DNA of 62,505 nt, taken from NCBI GenBank assembly GCA_034696485.1, contig JAQIWT010000015.1:1-62505 (forward strand). The letters are read 5' to 3'. Each line of letters opens with the position of its first letter. Position 1 is the first letter of the stretch. A model generated the notes under the pieces. The model saw nothing but the letters and a program-made list of their open reading frames with translations. It did no database searches and had not been told where the DNA came from. Positions 36,060 through 48,856 of this stretch are shown here, piece by piece. Source of the stretch: Isohypsibius dastychi (lineage: Eukaryota; Tardigrada; Eutardigrada; Parachela; Isohypsibiidae). A program made the position numbers and the translations under genes.

Positions 36060-39000
36060 ATGAATCCTCCTGAGGATGGAACCCCAGTTTCGCAGATTCA
36101 TCTTGATGCTTTATTTGGACAGTTCGAAGAAAAAGATCCGGTGACTGAATTCCCAAAATTTCAAAATGTTGTCGTTGCGAGTAAAGGATCTGGAATATTG
36201 TCCAATGTCCGACAAGAACGTATTATGGCGCGCCGTGCGAGGATTGAAAAACAGCTGATGCGAGCTAATAGGTACACCAGAAGTTTGCTTGCATTTCCAG
36301 TTGGTGATTCGTAATTTTCGTAAATCGAAGGGGTGGCGATGGAGGTAAGGACAGCGACACGACTGAAAAGAAATTAACTGACCGGGGTATGCCATCCTTC
36401 TCACCCGTTCTGGAAACGGCGAAAGTATCCCAAATCGACCTCTGACTAAATCATTCACAATGACGGAATATTTGTTGATATAGAACCTAAGAAGAACAGC
36501 TCACAGAAACGAACAGGTTCTACAAGGCTACTTGCGTGGCGCTTGTCGTCGAAGAGTATACCGGGATCAAGCGGTTAAAGACCATCTTCTGACTTTGGAT
36601 AAACGATTATCGGAGCATAAAAAAGTGTCGGAGCTCAACCTTAGGAAAAAACTTCACAAATACGATAACTTAGCGAATCAGACATTAGGATTGGACGAGG
36701 TTAACTTGCAGCTTATGGATTTATCGAGTTATTTCGTAAATCTGTGACATTTTTAGCTCGTCATGTTACTCGATAAATATAAACGGTATGGGAAGGAGTT
36801 TATCGATGCAAAGCAGATATTTGTCGACGAAATTGAAGATGAATTGAAAAGTTTGGATGATAACTTCTCTCGAATGCTCCGGAGCTTTCAGAAAGACATG
36901 GATTTGATTCGGAAGAAAGCGACAGACATGACACTGAAGCTCACTAACATCTATCGCAAAGAAGTGCAAGATTTAGATGTCAGCTGGTACAAACGAGTGA
37001 CGATAATGTGCAGCTTTGCAACAGAACTTCCGATCTGATTCCAGAAAACATTTGCTGGGCTTGAAAGTGAATATATTCAAAAACTGGCAAAACTGCGGGA
37101 AAAAAGTCAGTCAGAAGTCAGAATGCGTGATGTAAGACTCAGTGAGTGAACTGGATCCGACATCCGGTAACTTCACAGGCATCGTGATAAAGTTGTCCAT
37201 GTCGTAGGACGCAATAATGGTCGAAATGGAAGAATTCATGGAAGAAATGTTGAGCAACATGAAAGTTCTGCGAACGATCAAACTGGACTCCTTTCTCGAA
37301 GTGAAACTCACGCTGGACAGTGACGTGTTGGTTTGTGAAAATCTCGTTTCAGTCGCTATGAGTTTCTCGGCATTATTTTGGTTTAGCTCATGACAGAGCA
37401 GCTTCAAAACATGAGAGCCAGCTTTTTGGTCAATGCGGAAAAACTTGACTACAACCTTGAAGTAATTCAGCTTCGGGAAGAAGGTATGATTATAATGTGC
37501 TGGCTGCCGAGCATGAAATGTGTTCAAATCTGCAGTGGCTGTTGTTAGTGAGACAACAGTTCAGTGGATTCGCTGTCATATTTTATAACTTATTTGCTTT
37601 TAGAAAGCATCAAGACTAAGAACAAACAGAAAAGAATAATCACAAAGTACTTCGTGATTTGCTTTGCATTCCATATTGATTCACACTGTTCCGGTTTTTA
37701 GGATACAAGACGAAGTAGCGCGAGCAACGAACGAATTGCGGTCAGACGAAAGAAAAACGGAAAACAAGCTGTTTAAACATAAAAATGAGTACATCGAAAT
37801 GACCAGCGAACTTGTCCAGCTCCATCATACATTCGAGTAAGGCGAAATCGAATCTCTTCCCAGCTTATGACGTAGTCGGCATTTCCAGTGAAGCAGCTGG
37901 TAAAGAGTGGTCCACGTTCCGCGACAGCTGGATCTCAAATGAGCTGGCATTACGTGATGGCCTGAGGACTATCCTGCTCCTGGATCGATTCATCACAGAA
38001 GAAATTTGCAACCATGAATGGGGGTGTCCAAATTTGTACGTCAGTAGCGTCTTCTTCCTAAGTCTCAACTCCCGTCTTTGATGAAGTTTGATAACAGATG
38101 GATGCTTGGCCATATAGGACCGATTCATGCACCAAAATGGCGTGCTCAGGTCGAACGTCATAGAGAAGCTATGCTAGTTGAAGAAACGGCCCAAAGCCAG
38201 GAAGCCACACAGAAGATAAAAGAAGAGCATGAAGTGTTTTGGTCAATCCTCAACATCAGAACGAAACGATTAAGTGTTTTCCGGCGTATGTCACTGGTAC
38301 GGCGGGTCAGCTCGCCGGGATTTAATAAGACCTCATCACGAGGGGAAGGATCTGAGGACAACAAGGAGTATTCGAATGACCCTGCCGACTCGCCGCCATT
38401 CTTATTGGGGCCAGTGCTTCGGTGGATATTGAACCACTTCGATTTCCTGAATGAAGATTACCTGGTTGACGTCGTCAATCAACTGACCTGGCAGGACGCC
38501 TTTTTCTTCCAGATCCAAGCTTTCCTGAATCACTTCAAACAATTTAACTACGATGATTTATGCAAACTTGCATTGTTCTTCGTTCGATTCAGCATTCGGA
38601 CAAACGATGCTGTCGGCAACGGTGAAACCTTCACAGAGGAAGATATCGCAACGTGGCTGAATAAACTAACACCACAGGAATTCCTTCATCGTAGAATAAC
38701 ATTCAACGATGTTTTACAAGCGCTGCAGGCATTTTTGGAACATAAGCAAGACCCAGGGTTAGTGTCCAAAACAGACCATGTATAGCAGCTGTTAATAATA
38801 AGCCTCGTAAGCCAGGTATCAACAAAATTTTGCTGGTGATCGAAAGGTCTATGGAAGAATGCGTGATGCCTCAGCGGACTTGGATTATCTAAAACAGTAT
38901 ACTGAGATGTTTGACCTGGGAACCAAATCTTCTTATTGGCAACAGCTTCTTTACGGTCTTCGAAATGAGGCGTTAGTTGCTGTTTTCGAGCAGAGTTAAC

Positions 39001-39428
39001 GATTGATGCTTTACACTGTTTTGAATTTTAGAAAAACTTCAGAGACCAAGATATCCTTGGTTGCGCGCACAAAAATGTTGCAAGAGAAAAACACTCAACT
39101 GAAGCAGATGTTGAAGAAGCATCTAACTTGCGAGGATGATGATTTATTTATTTTTCCTCCTCTTTGGTACGACATAACCAAAGGTCGCGAAGCTCTGGGA
39201 AATTTCTTAATGCAATTATCTTTTTGTAGGAACAAAATGGATGTGGTTGCTCACGAGCTCTGCAATTCTATAAGGAAGCCGGTGCAACTAAGAGGACGAA
39301 CCTTTCCTTTAGGACGTGCGAAATCAAGTCACCAAGTGCAGACTGTTGGTTTAAGCAAGTCAGGAACACTCATGACGAAACTGGAGCCCAGCAACCCCTT
39401 TAAAGTTGACGGGGTTGCACTGACGTAA
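36060..39428 (+). CDS. DRC1: DRC1 (CCDC164), nexin-dynein regulatory complex subunit 1
   Basis: Thirteen exons: 36060-36310, 36507-36699, 36757-36996, 37045-37131, 37208-37324, 37387-37483, 37604-37646, 37702-37836, 37889-38035, 38098-38757, 38816-38971, 39032-39166, 39230-39428; the frame closes at 819 residues (human about 740). DRC1 is the coiled-coil backbone of the N-DRC that links doublet microtubules. Diagnostic blocks are FVDEIEDELKSLDDNF (NYD-SP28 region), FLVNAEKLDYNLEV, EESIKTKNKQKRIITK, FRDSWISNELALRD, LWMLGHIGPIHAPKW, the EF-like C-terminal part near RWILNHFDFLNEDYLV, and the final LVARTKMLQEKNTQLKQML. Introns are 48-194 bp with several weak donors (GTTAAC, GTTAGT). The first junction (36310/36507) is the least certain. 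The 63-bp intron 39167-39229 is in frame without stops. Confidence 0.9.
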
Positions 39429-39723
39429 CAAGCTTTTAAAGCGAGGTGGATTTGTTGGATTGTTTGATAACACACTTCATTTACTACTGTTCATCTGGAG
39501 AAATCTGGTGTTGTTAGATACATGGGTGATCTGTGGAACAAAAGTGATCTGAATGTTCCCGACCGTTCGCGGCCACAAAATTTTGAGTAACTCAAATGAG
39601 CTCCTGCTGTTTCATTCCATTCCTGAATGAATTTGTCCTTATCGAGTGGGTACTCTGAGCAAGAACAGAAAAACAAGGTTCAGAGTTAAAAATCAACCAA
39701 TAAGCGTCTCAGCGCAATACTGC

Positions 39724-42095
39724 ATGGATCGACACTTGAACGTGGCCGCCATCCGCAGCAGAACGAAGAAAGACAGCAATCTCTCTGAGATGCAGCAAGC
39801 AATAACATTGTTCCGACCCGCAGTTGCATCGCAGGTGCACACTCCGAAAAATGGCCAATCACGAACTCGCAATCATCAAAAATTTAATGTACCCCCGCCT
39901 CCTATTGAATCTCCGAAAATACAAGACAGTATCGCCACTTCAGGTGGTTCTGTCGATTTTGTCGTTAGAGATCGAGTTCGGCCAGAGGATACAAAGCAGG
40001 TTGCGTCTAAGATCGAAACATGGTACCAAGAAAGTATGTGTCCGCCAGGAAATAATTCCCTCTGCAGTCCACGCGATTCTTCACACTGGCAGAGCAAAAC
40101 AAGTAGGTGGATTCAGTTAGGCAGAGTCATTGACGAGCAAAGTCCCTTACTTCTTGTTAACTGGGCATTCACCTGACCTGAGAGAAGCTGAAATCGACTA
40201 GGGGAAGGGGACAGTATGCCCGCCGCAGGTGGGCATATCAAAACCATGGTTCCCGAACCGTTTTTCTGGGCAAATTTCTGAATAAAAACACTTGTACTTT
40301 GTTGTCGTTTTTCAGGGGTCTTTTGACCTACACAGCTCAAATAGCTTCGAAAAAACCTCATAACGTGGGCTGATAGATCTCGAAAGAGGTTTACCCTTTT
40401 GGGAATCTTTTGAGGGTACGAGAACCGTTCAGTCATGGTTTGCTTACGAAAAAAAGCCCTTCAGCTTCTTCAAGAAGATATAATCGTGGAAATCACTATT
40501 TGCGCGTATGATTTTGAAACTCTAGTACGTTTTAGATGCACTTTGGGAATACTTGATTCTCCCAAGCATGCTGTTCAGTACTCTGCTTGAACCCAGCAGC
40601 AAAAGACCACATAATCAAGGATACTAGCAATATGGATGACTGAATCGTCGATTTTACAGAAAACGTTGAACTGAAATTGAATCGAACCCAAGACTCTGAG
40701 TCATTACCTAATTCATGGACGACAACGAACTCGAACGAAGGTGGTGGCTTGCAACACAAGTATGGTCTGGGTCGATCGGAATATCTATACGCCCCAAAAC
40801 CTCCAGGTGTTATCAGATTTTACACAGATCAGGGATTCCGTCCTCTTCTCTGTGCTTTCCGAAATATGGCGTGGAAAGACTTTGCTAATCGGGGCCGGTG
40901 GCATATATTTTGGGCAAACGTGGCAAATGCACGCGCTCTGTTCCAACCCGGTCAGCGATACTATTTCAACGACGACCAGCTGGTCAATCATTATTTCACA
41001 TGTTATCACTTGTCGAGAAAAGACAACATGACAAAAAATATAAAGAAATACCGCATGGAAATGCATCAGGCAAAAAATTCCATCGCCGCAAAGGATAAAT
41101 ATGGCAACTTTCTATACTTAGATCTGATCGCACCAACCTATTTACTACCATTTGATTATAAAAATTTTGTCGCCGAATTCAAGAGACATGGGGGATTGTG
41201 GATCATCAAGCCATGTAGCGGATCTCAAGGACAGGGCATATGCTTACTTAACCATCTGGAGCAGGCTAGAAAATGGCAAGATCGGGCCATTGCCGAAGTG
41301 GCAGCTAGTGTGCATGATAACGAATCATATCAAGGCTTTCTCATCTCTCGCTACTTGGCAGATCCACTTCTTATCGATGGAAAAAAATTTGACCTACGGT
41401 TGTACGTGCTGGTCACCTCATTCAAACCTCTTCGATGTTACTATTACAGACAAGGGTTCTGCCGATTTTGCGCTACAAAATACACTTCGGATAGTGCAAG
41501 TATTGATGACAAGTTCGTTCATTTGACCAATGTGGCTGTTCAGAAACACAAGAAAGGATACAACAAATTTCACGGAAATAAATGGAACCTTAAAGCATTT
41601 CGATTGTTCATGGAGCGTGCATATGGAAGGAAGAAAACCGATTCTTTGTTCGACAAGATATTTTGGTTGATAGTACAGTCACTCAAATCTGTACAACTAC
41701 TGATGGACAATGATCGGCACAGCTTTGAATTGTACGGGTATGACTGCCTGATTGATGCTCATTTGAAGCCGTGGCTTCTGGAGATCAATGCTTCGCCATC
41801 GCTTGAAGATTCTACGCCAATTGACCGGGTGAACAAAACCAGCTTGTTAATGGACACCATGCGCATGGCGTTGTATGAAAGATGTCCTCATCTTCTCGAT
41901 ATTCACTTGAAGAACAGAGATATTCCTGATATGCCTTTGGGCGATTATGAAGTTTTATTCATAGAAGAACCACTTCAGAAAGTCACTCCGGTAATAAAGG
42001 TCAAGAAAGCGATGGGAAGATACGGGAGCGTATACGGACCGCAGGTTCCCACACATTCTGGCGTAGAAGAAAAACCCCGCTGGAGAGGTTTCTAG
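39724..42095 (+). CDS. TTLL1: TTLL1-like tubulin polyglutamylase
   Basis: Exons: 39724-40102 and 40660-42095 (phase 1), 604 residues. TTLL1 is the catalytic subunit of the tubulin polyglutamylase complex, which adds glutamate side chains to tubulin tails in axonemes. Family landmarks are WANVANARALF, DDQLVNHYFTCYHLSRKD, KNIKKYR, YLDLIAPTYLLP, WIIKPCSGSQGQGI (nucleotide-binding loop), KFDLRLYVLV, CRFCATKYT, KFVHLTNVAVQKH, GYDCLIDAHLKPWLLEINAS (metal-binding ExN) and SPSLEDSTP. These resemble TTLL1 more than TTLL9. Compared with vertebrate TTLL1 it has an extra disordered N terminus of about 150 residues, encoded mostly by exon 1; its joining depends on the 557-bp intron and is less certain than the catalytic exon. 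AATAAA lies at 42356-42361. Confidence 0.82.
40195..40245. repeat. Copy of a G-run / hairpin repeat
   Basis: GGGGAAGGGGACAGTATGCC is followed by CGCCGCAGGTGGGCATAT; TATGCCC and GGGCATA can pair. The reverse complement of 9541-9600 has the same arrangement (CAGTATGCC, ACCGCAGATGG), and 668-705 is a more distant copy. It lies in the intron of the TTLL gene. Confidence 0.55.
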
Positions 42096-42579
42096 TTTGC
42101 CAAAAGCGTATGGATGTCAAGTTGGAGATTCCAGCACATAGCTCTTGAGAAGGTATGAACAAAGCTACAATGGATTATGCAGGTATCCCTGATCTTCGAT
42201 ACTGAATCTGGCTATTCAGCTGTCCATCAAAGCAATGATGGCGAAAAATCCAAATCTAAACCGCAAATACTTTGGCTAGGTAAACAAGAAACTCTACTTA
42301 TGAAGAAAACCGCGTAAGACCGTCGTTCAATAGAGCTGAGAATGATCTGCCATAGAATAAAATCAACCATTCACGCGTACTAGCCATAATTTTTCAAAAC
42401 ATGTTTCCTTACACCTGGAACCAGAAAAACAGCTCGTACAGCTTCCTGTGCAAATGATGCACCGAACAAAACAAGTATCATCTTCGTTATCGATAAAAAA
42501 ATGATTTAAAAAAGACAAGAAGAATCAAGCATATCAAGAGATTATTAGAAAATATGTATAATACCAAACTTGAATCTTT
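42096..42579. other. Convergent intergenic region with AATAAA at 42356
   Basis: Separates TTLL1-like (+) and FSIP1-like (-). The AATAAA at 42356-42361 fits the TTLL transcript. Nothing else was noted. Confidence 0.5.
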
Positions 42580-44212
42580 TCAGCTGATCAAGTCAATGCA
42601 TGCCAAATGTTTTTCGTCGGGAAGCAGCTGGTGTAGTAGGTCGGGAGTTGCGCAAGTTGGAGTTTCAGTTGTTCCGTGATCCGAAGCAATTAGAACATCC
42701 AGCCGTCTAGTGACCTCTCTAACCTCATTTACAAGATCACTGAAATTGGGGTGAAAATCTTCACACAGATTTTCCCTTTGTGATTGAATCTCTGTGGCAA
42801 GATATTGGTCGGCAGCAAGTACGTTTTTAAAATCGAGAAGTGACTTCTGTCGTTCATTCAGCCATATCCCCCAACCAGTTCCGTTTTCCGTACGAGCTGG
42901 TGTAGAAAACTGGCTTATCTTGGGATCTGGACCTAACAGCAGGCCTATTTCATTCTCCGAAAGAGAAGGAACTATCTCCATTGCCTGATCTTGACTGTTT
43001 TGCATATAGTCTTGCTCACACACTGCCTCTTCAACTGCGTGAGAAATGTCGTCTCCTTCTGCCAAACGCTGAATTTCATTCCCTTCGAAAATCGTCATCA
43101 GGAGCCGTTTTTCTTCTTCTTCGATCTGACGCAGCCTGTTATTTATTTCTATAATCCGCCGATAACCAGGTTTTTCGTGGTCTTCCCCTCTACGGAAGAA
43201 CCTGCTATTTGCATTGCCGTGATCGCTTCCAAAAACTTCTGAATGTGACTCCACCTCGTCCGCCTGTCGATTTTTTTTAATCCTTTTTAACAACTCGTCG
43301 ATGTCCTGTAACGCAGTCAAATCATTTTGAAGCACTTGAAATGGATTCACATCTGTTTGGATTAATGATTTATCATGTTGATCTTCGGAATGTTCCACAG
43401 GTTGAAGGAGTTCATCAAGCCTAGCTTTCTCGCTTGGTGTGTAGTAATGTCCACCACATTCGATATTTCGCTGAACATGATCGACTTGTGGAGGACGCGA
43501 TCCAAAGCTGTAGTCTATATCTCGGTTTTCCCTGATATTGGGCTCTTCAGGTTTATGTTGTTCTGATTCTATAACGGATTACGAAGGTTTTATTTTTCCA
43601 CCATACTTTTATGCAGCGTTTCTGACCATCCTCTTCAGAGCTCGTTTCTTTATCCACGTCGTCATCTGATTCAAACGGGGCCAGAGCCCACCTCTCGGAT
43701 AGATCTCCAAACTCTTGCGGGAAAACCGTTTCTGATATGTTAGAACTTTGTGATGGATTATTCGAGCCGCTATACGCGTATTTCGTTGGACTCGGTGGAA
43801 CCCCGTCTGTGTCGCGCTCTGAGAGCTCCAGCTCAGTTTCGGATGCGCATCTATCCGTGTTCTCGATTTCGAGATATCCAGCGGAGTGTGGATGAACAGG
43901 GCGAATCTCGGAAAGCGTCTGTCTTATGTTCAACAAGGAACATTTGCGTTTCTTTCGAAGTCGACGTTCTTCATCGAGTTTGTTTCGCAGTATAGCATCG
44001 AGCTTTCGCATGTCAGAATAAGCATCCTCCAGATATTTTGAGTCCCCTTTGTCGAATTGATGATGCAATTTTGTTTCATCATTATTTTCTTCCAGCAGTC
44101 TCGAGATTTCTTCATCTTCGACCTGCTGGGCGATCTTTGACTTGTAACCAATTGGTTCAGAGCTTGAATCAGTCATATTCGAGTGCTTCTTGAAAGCGTA
44201 CCGCCTCAACAT
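42580..44212 (-). CDS. FSIP1: FSIP1-like fibrous sheath-interacting protein
   Basis: Minus-strand exons: 44212-43627 and 43568-42580, joined across a 58-bp intron with donor GTCAGA, phase 1; 524 residues (human 581). FSIP1 binds the fibrous-sheath protein AKAP4 in mammals and is needed for the sperm flagellum. Matching segments are YLEDAYSDMRKLDAILRNKL with the basic ERRLRKKRK in exon 1, QVDHVQRNIECGG and YYTPSEKARLDELL early in exon 2, and INNRLRQIEEEEKRLLMTIF later. The rest is low-complexity and acidic, as in the family. Met 44212 is used; a second Met lies 12 codons further. Since fibrous sheath itself is mammalian, the role here may be more general in cilia. Confidence 0.72.
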
Positions 44213-44746
44213 GAGCGATCGGAAATTTTGCTGGGCAACTGACTATCGATGACGAATGCAGAGCCATTTTATTCACTCTTTATTGTGGGTGTTTTGCTTC
44301 TTGCTACTTTGGTTGAAAAATATCTTTTCTTTTTCCATGAGTGCAGAGGTAAATAATTTTGGAGCGAGATTTCGGAAGCATCTGGATTCGCAGCGAACTT
44401 TTCAAATAACATGTGCATTGAGTGATGAACCAATCATACACGCCACAAATGCCGTTTCTTGTCTGATTCGGAAGGTAACTTACCTTTTCCGGCTCAGTTG
44501 AAAAAAATCCTTCTTCGTTGAAAAACCATAAATTGGCACCTAATCAGCAAGGGTAACCATGACATTTTCGGAGGAGACTTACTGAAACGATGAATGTGCT
44601 GGAGTACTGTGTGTAACGTTGTTGTCGTACTCACCGCCTTTTTTATACATTCCTCATTAATTAAGAACACTTGAATCAGTTAAGACTCTGCAATAGCTCT
44701 ACACCCTGCAATACATCGGGAACATATATCTTAATATTCTATATGA
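44213..44746. other. Divergent intergenic region FSIP1 / PP1-like
   Basis: 534 bp between two divergent starts, expected to hold both promoters. It also contains the exon-like ORF described separately. A tiny out-of-frame ATG at 44743 overlaps the start of the phosphatase. Confidence 0.45.
44325..44480 (+). other. Orphan exon-like ORF with faint PAS-like sequence
   Basis: An open frame reads RFRKHLDSQRTFQITCALSD then EPIIHATNAV and ends at a GGAAG/GTAACT donor-like site (44475). The spacing recalls the start of a PAS fold, where a D-x-P-I-x-x-x-N-x-x motif follows a beta strand, but only about 50 residues are present and no partner exon is seen. It could be a remnant or chance. Confidence 0.2.
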
Positions 44747-46056
44747 ATGGCCAACAAGAATACGAAAGTGTTTGATCAGGTCATAGAAAAACTTCTTAGC
44801 TGTCGAAGTGATGATGTTGTTATCAGGGCCAAGCTGACTTCCAATGATATTCGTACTCTGTGCTGCACTGCTACAAAAATCTTTAAAACGCAGCCATCGC
44901 TGTTACACATAGCTGCACCAGTTGTTATAGCTGGGGATATACATGGGCAGTACAATGATCTGCTACGTTTGCTCGAACAAAATGGCCGACCGGAAAAGGG
45001 AACTCGATATCTGTTTCTGGGAGACTATGTTGATAGAGGACCACAAAGCATCGAAGTGATCTGCCTCTTGCTGGCATATAAAATCAAATTTCCGCACGAC
45101 TTTTACCTCTTACGGGGAAATCATGAGGAACGCGTGTTGAACAAGACGTACGGGTTTCGACAGGAATGCGGGAAATACTACTCCGCAAAAATGTGGGTGG
45201 CATTCAATCGCGTGAGTTTGGTTCATTGTCGAATCTTTGAAAACATTTGCATGATTAACTAGGACAGAGCACCAGTTATGTTCTGGTTCTGCAGGTGTTT
45301 GATTATATGCCATTAGCGGCGGTCGTATCGAATCAGATATTTTGCACGCATGGCGGAATTGGTCCAGGTCTGGAAACGTTATCTCAGATAGAAAATATCA
45401 GGAGGCCACACCGTAGTCAGCCAAAAGGGTTAGCCTGCGATCTTTTGTGGGCAGATCCTGATCCTCAAGCTAATACGTGGAAGAAAAATATATCCCGAAA
45501 TATCTCATATCTATACGGTCAGAACCAAGTCAGAGATTTTTTGTTGCTGAATAATCTCAAATCGATCTGCCGAGCACACGAGCAACCAAAAGAGAACGGC
45601 CATGACTACCCCTTTGCCCCTGATCAGTGCGTTTTAACCATTTTCTCTGCACCGGGATACGAGAGCTCTGTTGCTGACGGAGCAGTGGTTCGACTGAACA
45701 AATTCTGTGAATTCACAATCAAGACTTTGGCGTTCCTGGGCAAGAGGCAAATTGACGAAGATGCTGTGCTTAATGAGCCTGCTCTAACTGATCCTGAAGA
45801 TGAGCAACAGGAACCAGCTGAGGCCTCTGGAAGTGGTGATCTGACAGACAGTTGTTCATTCGGTTATGAAAACCACCACAGGAGACGCACTCCAGACAGG
45901 AGTAAAAAGGCGAACAGCAAGGAGCGCAGGGCTAAAAAAGAACACAGTAAAGAAAAACGTTCTAACAGCGGCGATCACAATAGATTGAGGAAGAGTCGCA
46001 AAAGAAGCAGCCAAGAGGAGAATGTTGGTTCAGCCGCCTATGACAGTGATGATTGA
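44747..46056 (+). CDS. PP1-like Ser/Thr protein phosphatase with basic C-terminal extension
   Basis: Exons: 44747-45211 and 45295-46056, phase 0; 408 residues. The PPP-family metal-binding motifs are intact: GDIHGQYNDLL, GDYVDRG, RGNHEE, HGG and RAHEQ, so it should be an active phosphatase. It is closest to PP1 (LLWADPDPQ, ICLLLAYKIKFP) but divergent. The loop that is SAPNYC in PP1 reads SAPGYE, so the Asn and the Cys that binds microcystin covalently are missing, and the following residues are unlike PP1. After the catalytic core comes a tail of about 100 residues, first acidic, then rich in Lys, Arg and Ser. PP1 isoforms with special tails are typical of testis (PP1 gamma2 regulates sperm motility); that role is inferred here from the neighbourhood. 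Confidence 0.88.
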
Positions 46057-46545
46057 ATTCTTTTTGTGCAGCATGACTGCGTATCACCACGCGATGGCCA
46101 CGAATTATTAGAATTTTTGGATGGTTTAATGTTTCCGGATCGCACGTGGTCCGGGATGCGCTTATGTTTTCAATCAATGAAACACCAGGAAACCTGTGCA
46201 GTGACTGCCCAGTAGATTCACCAACTTGTCATCATAGTCGAGTGCTGAAGGGACCCGAGCTTAAGATTTCGATGAGGGGACCTTACAGCATGCTGTTGAC
46301 ATAGCAAATGACTCAAACAACTGTTACATCCCGAACACTCGATAGCTTCGAAAACATTCGTCTGCACTTTGTGCTCCACTCATCAGAAACTAACTTATGA
46401 ATAGAAACCATTGATGACCATTACGTATATCAACCAGTGACCACACTGGTTAACAGTCACCGCTAATAATTACCACACTCGAACAACCCGTGTGAAATTA
46501 CCTAGCTACTGCAAACTATTTATATCACGAACAACTCAGAAAATA
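46057..46545. other. Intergenic, no gene seen
   Basis: About 490 bp between two + strand genes. No strong motif was noted. Confidence 0.45.
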
Positions 46546-48296
46546 ATGGCGATGAGCGGTACGGTTGGCAGTAACAATAATGAGCGACTGGATGTCATCA
46601 ATGTTCCCCATAAGAATCAGCTAGATCAGTTTGCAGAACTACCGCTCAGAAGGTCAAACTGTGTTTTAGCTTCTAGCAGTTGATGTTGAATGCGTTGGTT
46701 CTAGACAAGATGAACACATTGGATATGGAAACATCATGGCTGATCCTCGTGTTTGGCGTGGACATGCCTTCGATATCTATAAGAAGTCAGCCAAGAAAGA
46801 AAAAGAACAGGTATAAATATCGCTCGATGATGTCTTATCAAGCACTCCCTTGCATCCGTTAACTGTATTCTAACACAAATGATGAACAGCTAGTCGGTCA
46901 CAGTCAAAAATGACAGAAAAACTATGACCTGAGACTCAATAGGTACCAAACCGTAGGGCGGATCTAAAATTTTCTTCGTTATAAAATCAGAGTCCCTCTC
47001 CCCCTAGCAACACAAGAATGGCAATATATAACTGCAACCGCTGATCGATAACTTCTTGCAACAGTTATTGAGCTTTGCATGAACTGGAACCACTCTCACT
47101 TATGACTCCAAAAAGTCTGTGCGGAGTTCATCAGACGATGTGGCGTCGTAATTTTCGGCGTACCATGCCATCAAGAGCGACATACAGACATTTGATATTT
47201 ACATTATGAAATGTCTGGTTCTGTTAACAGCAGTTAACCAAACCAGCTGCGAGGAGCGAAAAGCATAAAGCAGCATCGAAACTTCGACCGAAAGGCAAAG
47301 TTGGCGGAAGTGGAGATGCATGCAGTTCACAGACATACAGATCCATCCTCGAGCCCATCTCCGACAGGGACTTCGACGTCGACAACTCACAAAGAATCGA
47401 GCTGAAACGCATTAGACCCACTTCACCGCCGTTCATTCCACGAACAACATTCAAAATTGCTTGGACCCTGGTAGGTCATCATGACCTGTTTGTATTTGAC
47501 CACGAAGTCAGAAGCTTATTGGAAACGCTTATTGGCGAAGCATTAGAGCAAGTACGTTGGACTGAATGTAACACTTACGATGTCACTCCATTGAGTACCC
47601 TGAAAAGGGTTTGGTAGAGAGTCTACAGGAAGAAGAGCAGTTGCAAATCACCCGAGACCTCAATCGTTTTGTCGAATGTTCTACTTCGCTTAAAGCTGAG
47701 ACCCAGCGCCAGAAAGAAAGAAATCGCAGGCATCACGAAGAGAAGGTGAAACATAATTGAGTCAAAACGAGACTCAAAATAACCGGCTTTAGCAGGGCCA
47801 TCGAAGGGTAGAAAGAGACGAAACTGCCAATGCGGACTCTGAAAGATGCACCCAAGATAATATCAACAGATTTGCAAAAGAGGTCGTCGGAGAAGTGGTT
47901 CCGGCAATTTTATTGAAGCTTGAGGACGGCTTCATCTTCAGTTCTATGGAACAAGGTGCGTTGTGGTGCAGTATTGGGACGCTGCGTAACACGATGGGTT
48001 GCCAACTAACACTGAACATATTGTTCTCTGCAGAACTCAATACGTTATTCGAACCTTGGTTAAGTGAACTCGTATATTTCACGGACCATGAAATGAGAGC
48101 AGCTTCTCTTTGGACCAATGGTGAGTTTTTTTCATACGATCTTGTCAACATCAGGTAAAGTGAACAAGATTCTACTCGAGTTCTTGTCCGCGAAGTCCTT
48201 TGGGAGAACTCTTATGCGGTTAACTTAGCAAAGATGGAATCCACCCGCATGCAACGTGGCCCCTATCAAGCAGAGAAGAAAGTCGTTTCAAACTGA
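46546..48296 (+). CDS. RSPH3: RSPH3, radial spoke head/stalk protein 3
   Basis: Exons: 46546-46652, 46705-46810, 47234-47551, 47596-47745, 47796-47955, 48034-48120, 48169-48296; the frame closes at 351 residues. RSPH3 anchors the radial spoke to doublet microtubules and, as an AKAP, binds the RII-type dimerisation domains of spoke proteins. The signature GYGNIMADPRVWRGHAF is in exon 2. Exon 3 has the conserved SPPFIPRTT and LFVFDHEVRSLLETLIGEAL. Exon 4 is Glu/Gln-rich coiled coil, exon 5 has FAKEVVGEVVPAILLKLEDG, and exon 6 ELNTLFEPWLSELVYFTDHE. The last exon STRVLVREVLWENSY matches the family end. The acceptors of exon 4 (TTGAG) and exon 7 (CAAG) are weak; a stronger CAG 17 bases before exon 7 would give a different tail. 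Confidence 0.85.
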
Positions 48297-48856
48297 AAAA
48301 ACATGGTTTTTCTCTGGTACGAGACAAGATAAACGCCTGATTGTGCCAAAATAAGAGTATTGGTGTTCAATCTGATGATTTTGACATAACACAGATTTTG
48401 TGACTTTTCAATGCACAAAGTAACAGAAAAGGCTGCTAGTAGACGAGGGTGAAGATCTTCAGAATGCCATAGTATAGAGAGACTGAGAACGTTTGCAGCC
48501 GAATAATCAGTATCTGCGAATTAATTTTTGTTAGTTAAAAAGATTTTTTGCAACCTTCGGAAGCGCGAAAGAACACGATCTGGAATAACTGAAGTCATCA
48601 GTGTGCGAAGTTAAGAAAAGGCATGCATTGTGTGGAACAGCTCCGTGCCATATCATACTTGGTCATCCGCCTGTTCAGAATTGGAATATTCTCCCACAAT
48701 GCTTATTTTTCAAATGAATCAGACAATCGAATATTCTGTGTACGTCATCCCTGAGTCCAATGGGAACAACCGTGTCAATCAGCCTTCGTAGAAGCGTAGG
48801 ATCCTCTAATTCTGTGAGCAAAATACGGGATTAATGGAACGGTAAAGGGAATTTCT
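48297..48856. other. Convergent intergenic region, no gene seen
   Basis: 560 bp between the 3' ends of RSPH3 (+) and the speriolin-like gene (-). No features stood out. Confidence 0.45.

Noticed and set aside
47224-47454. Minus-strand 76-codon open frame
   Set aside because: Antisense of a well-supported RSPH3 exon.
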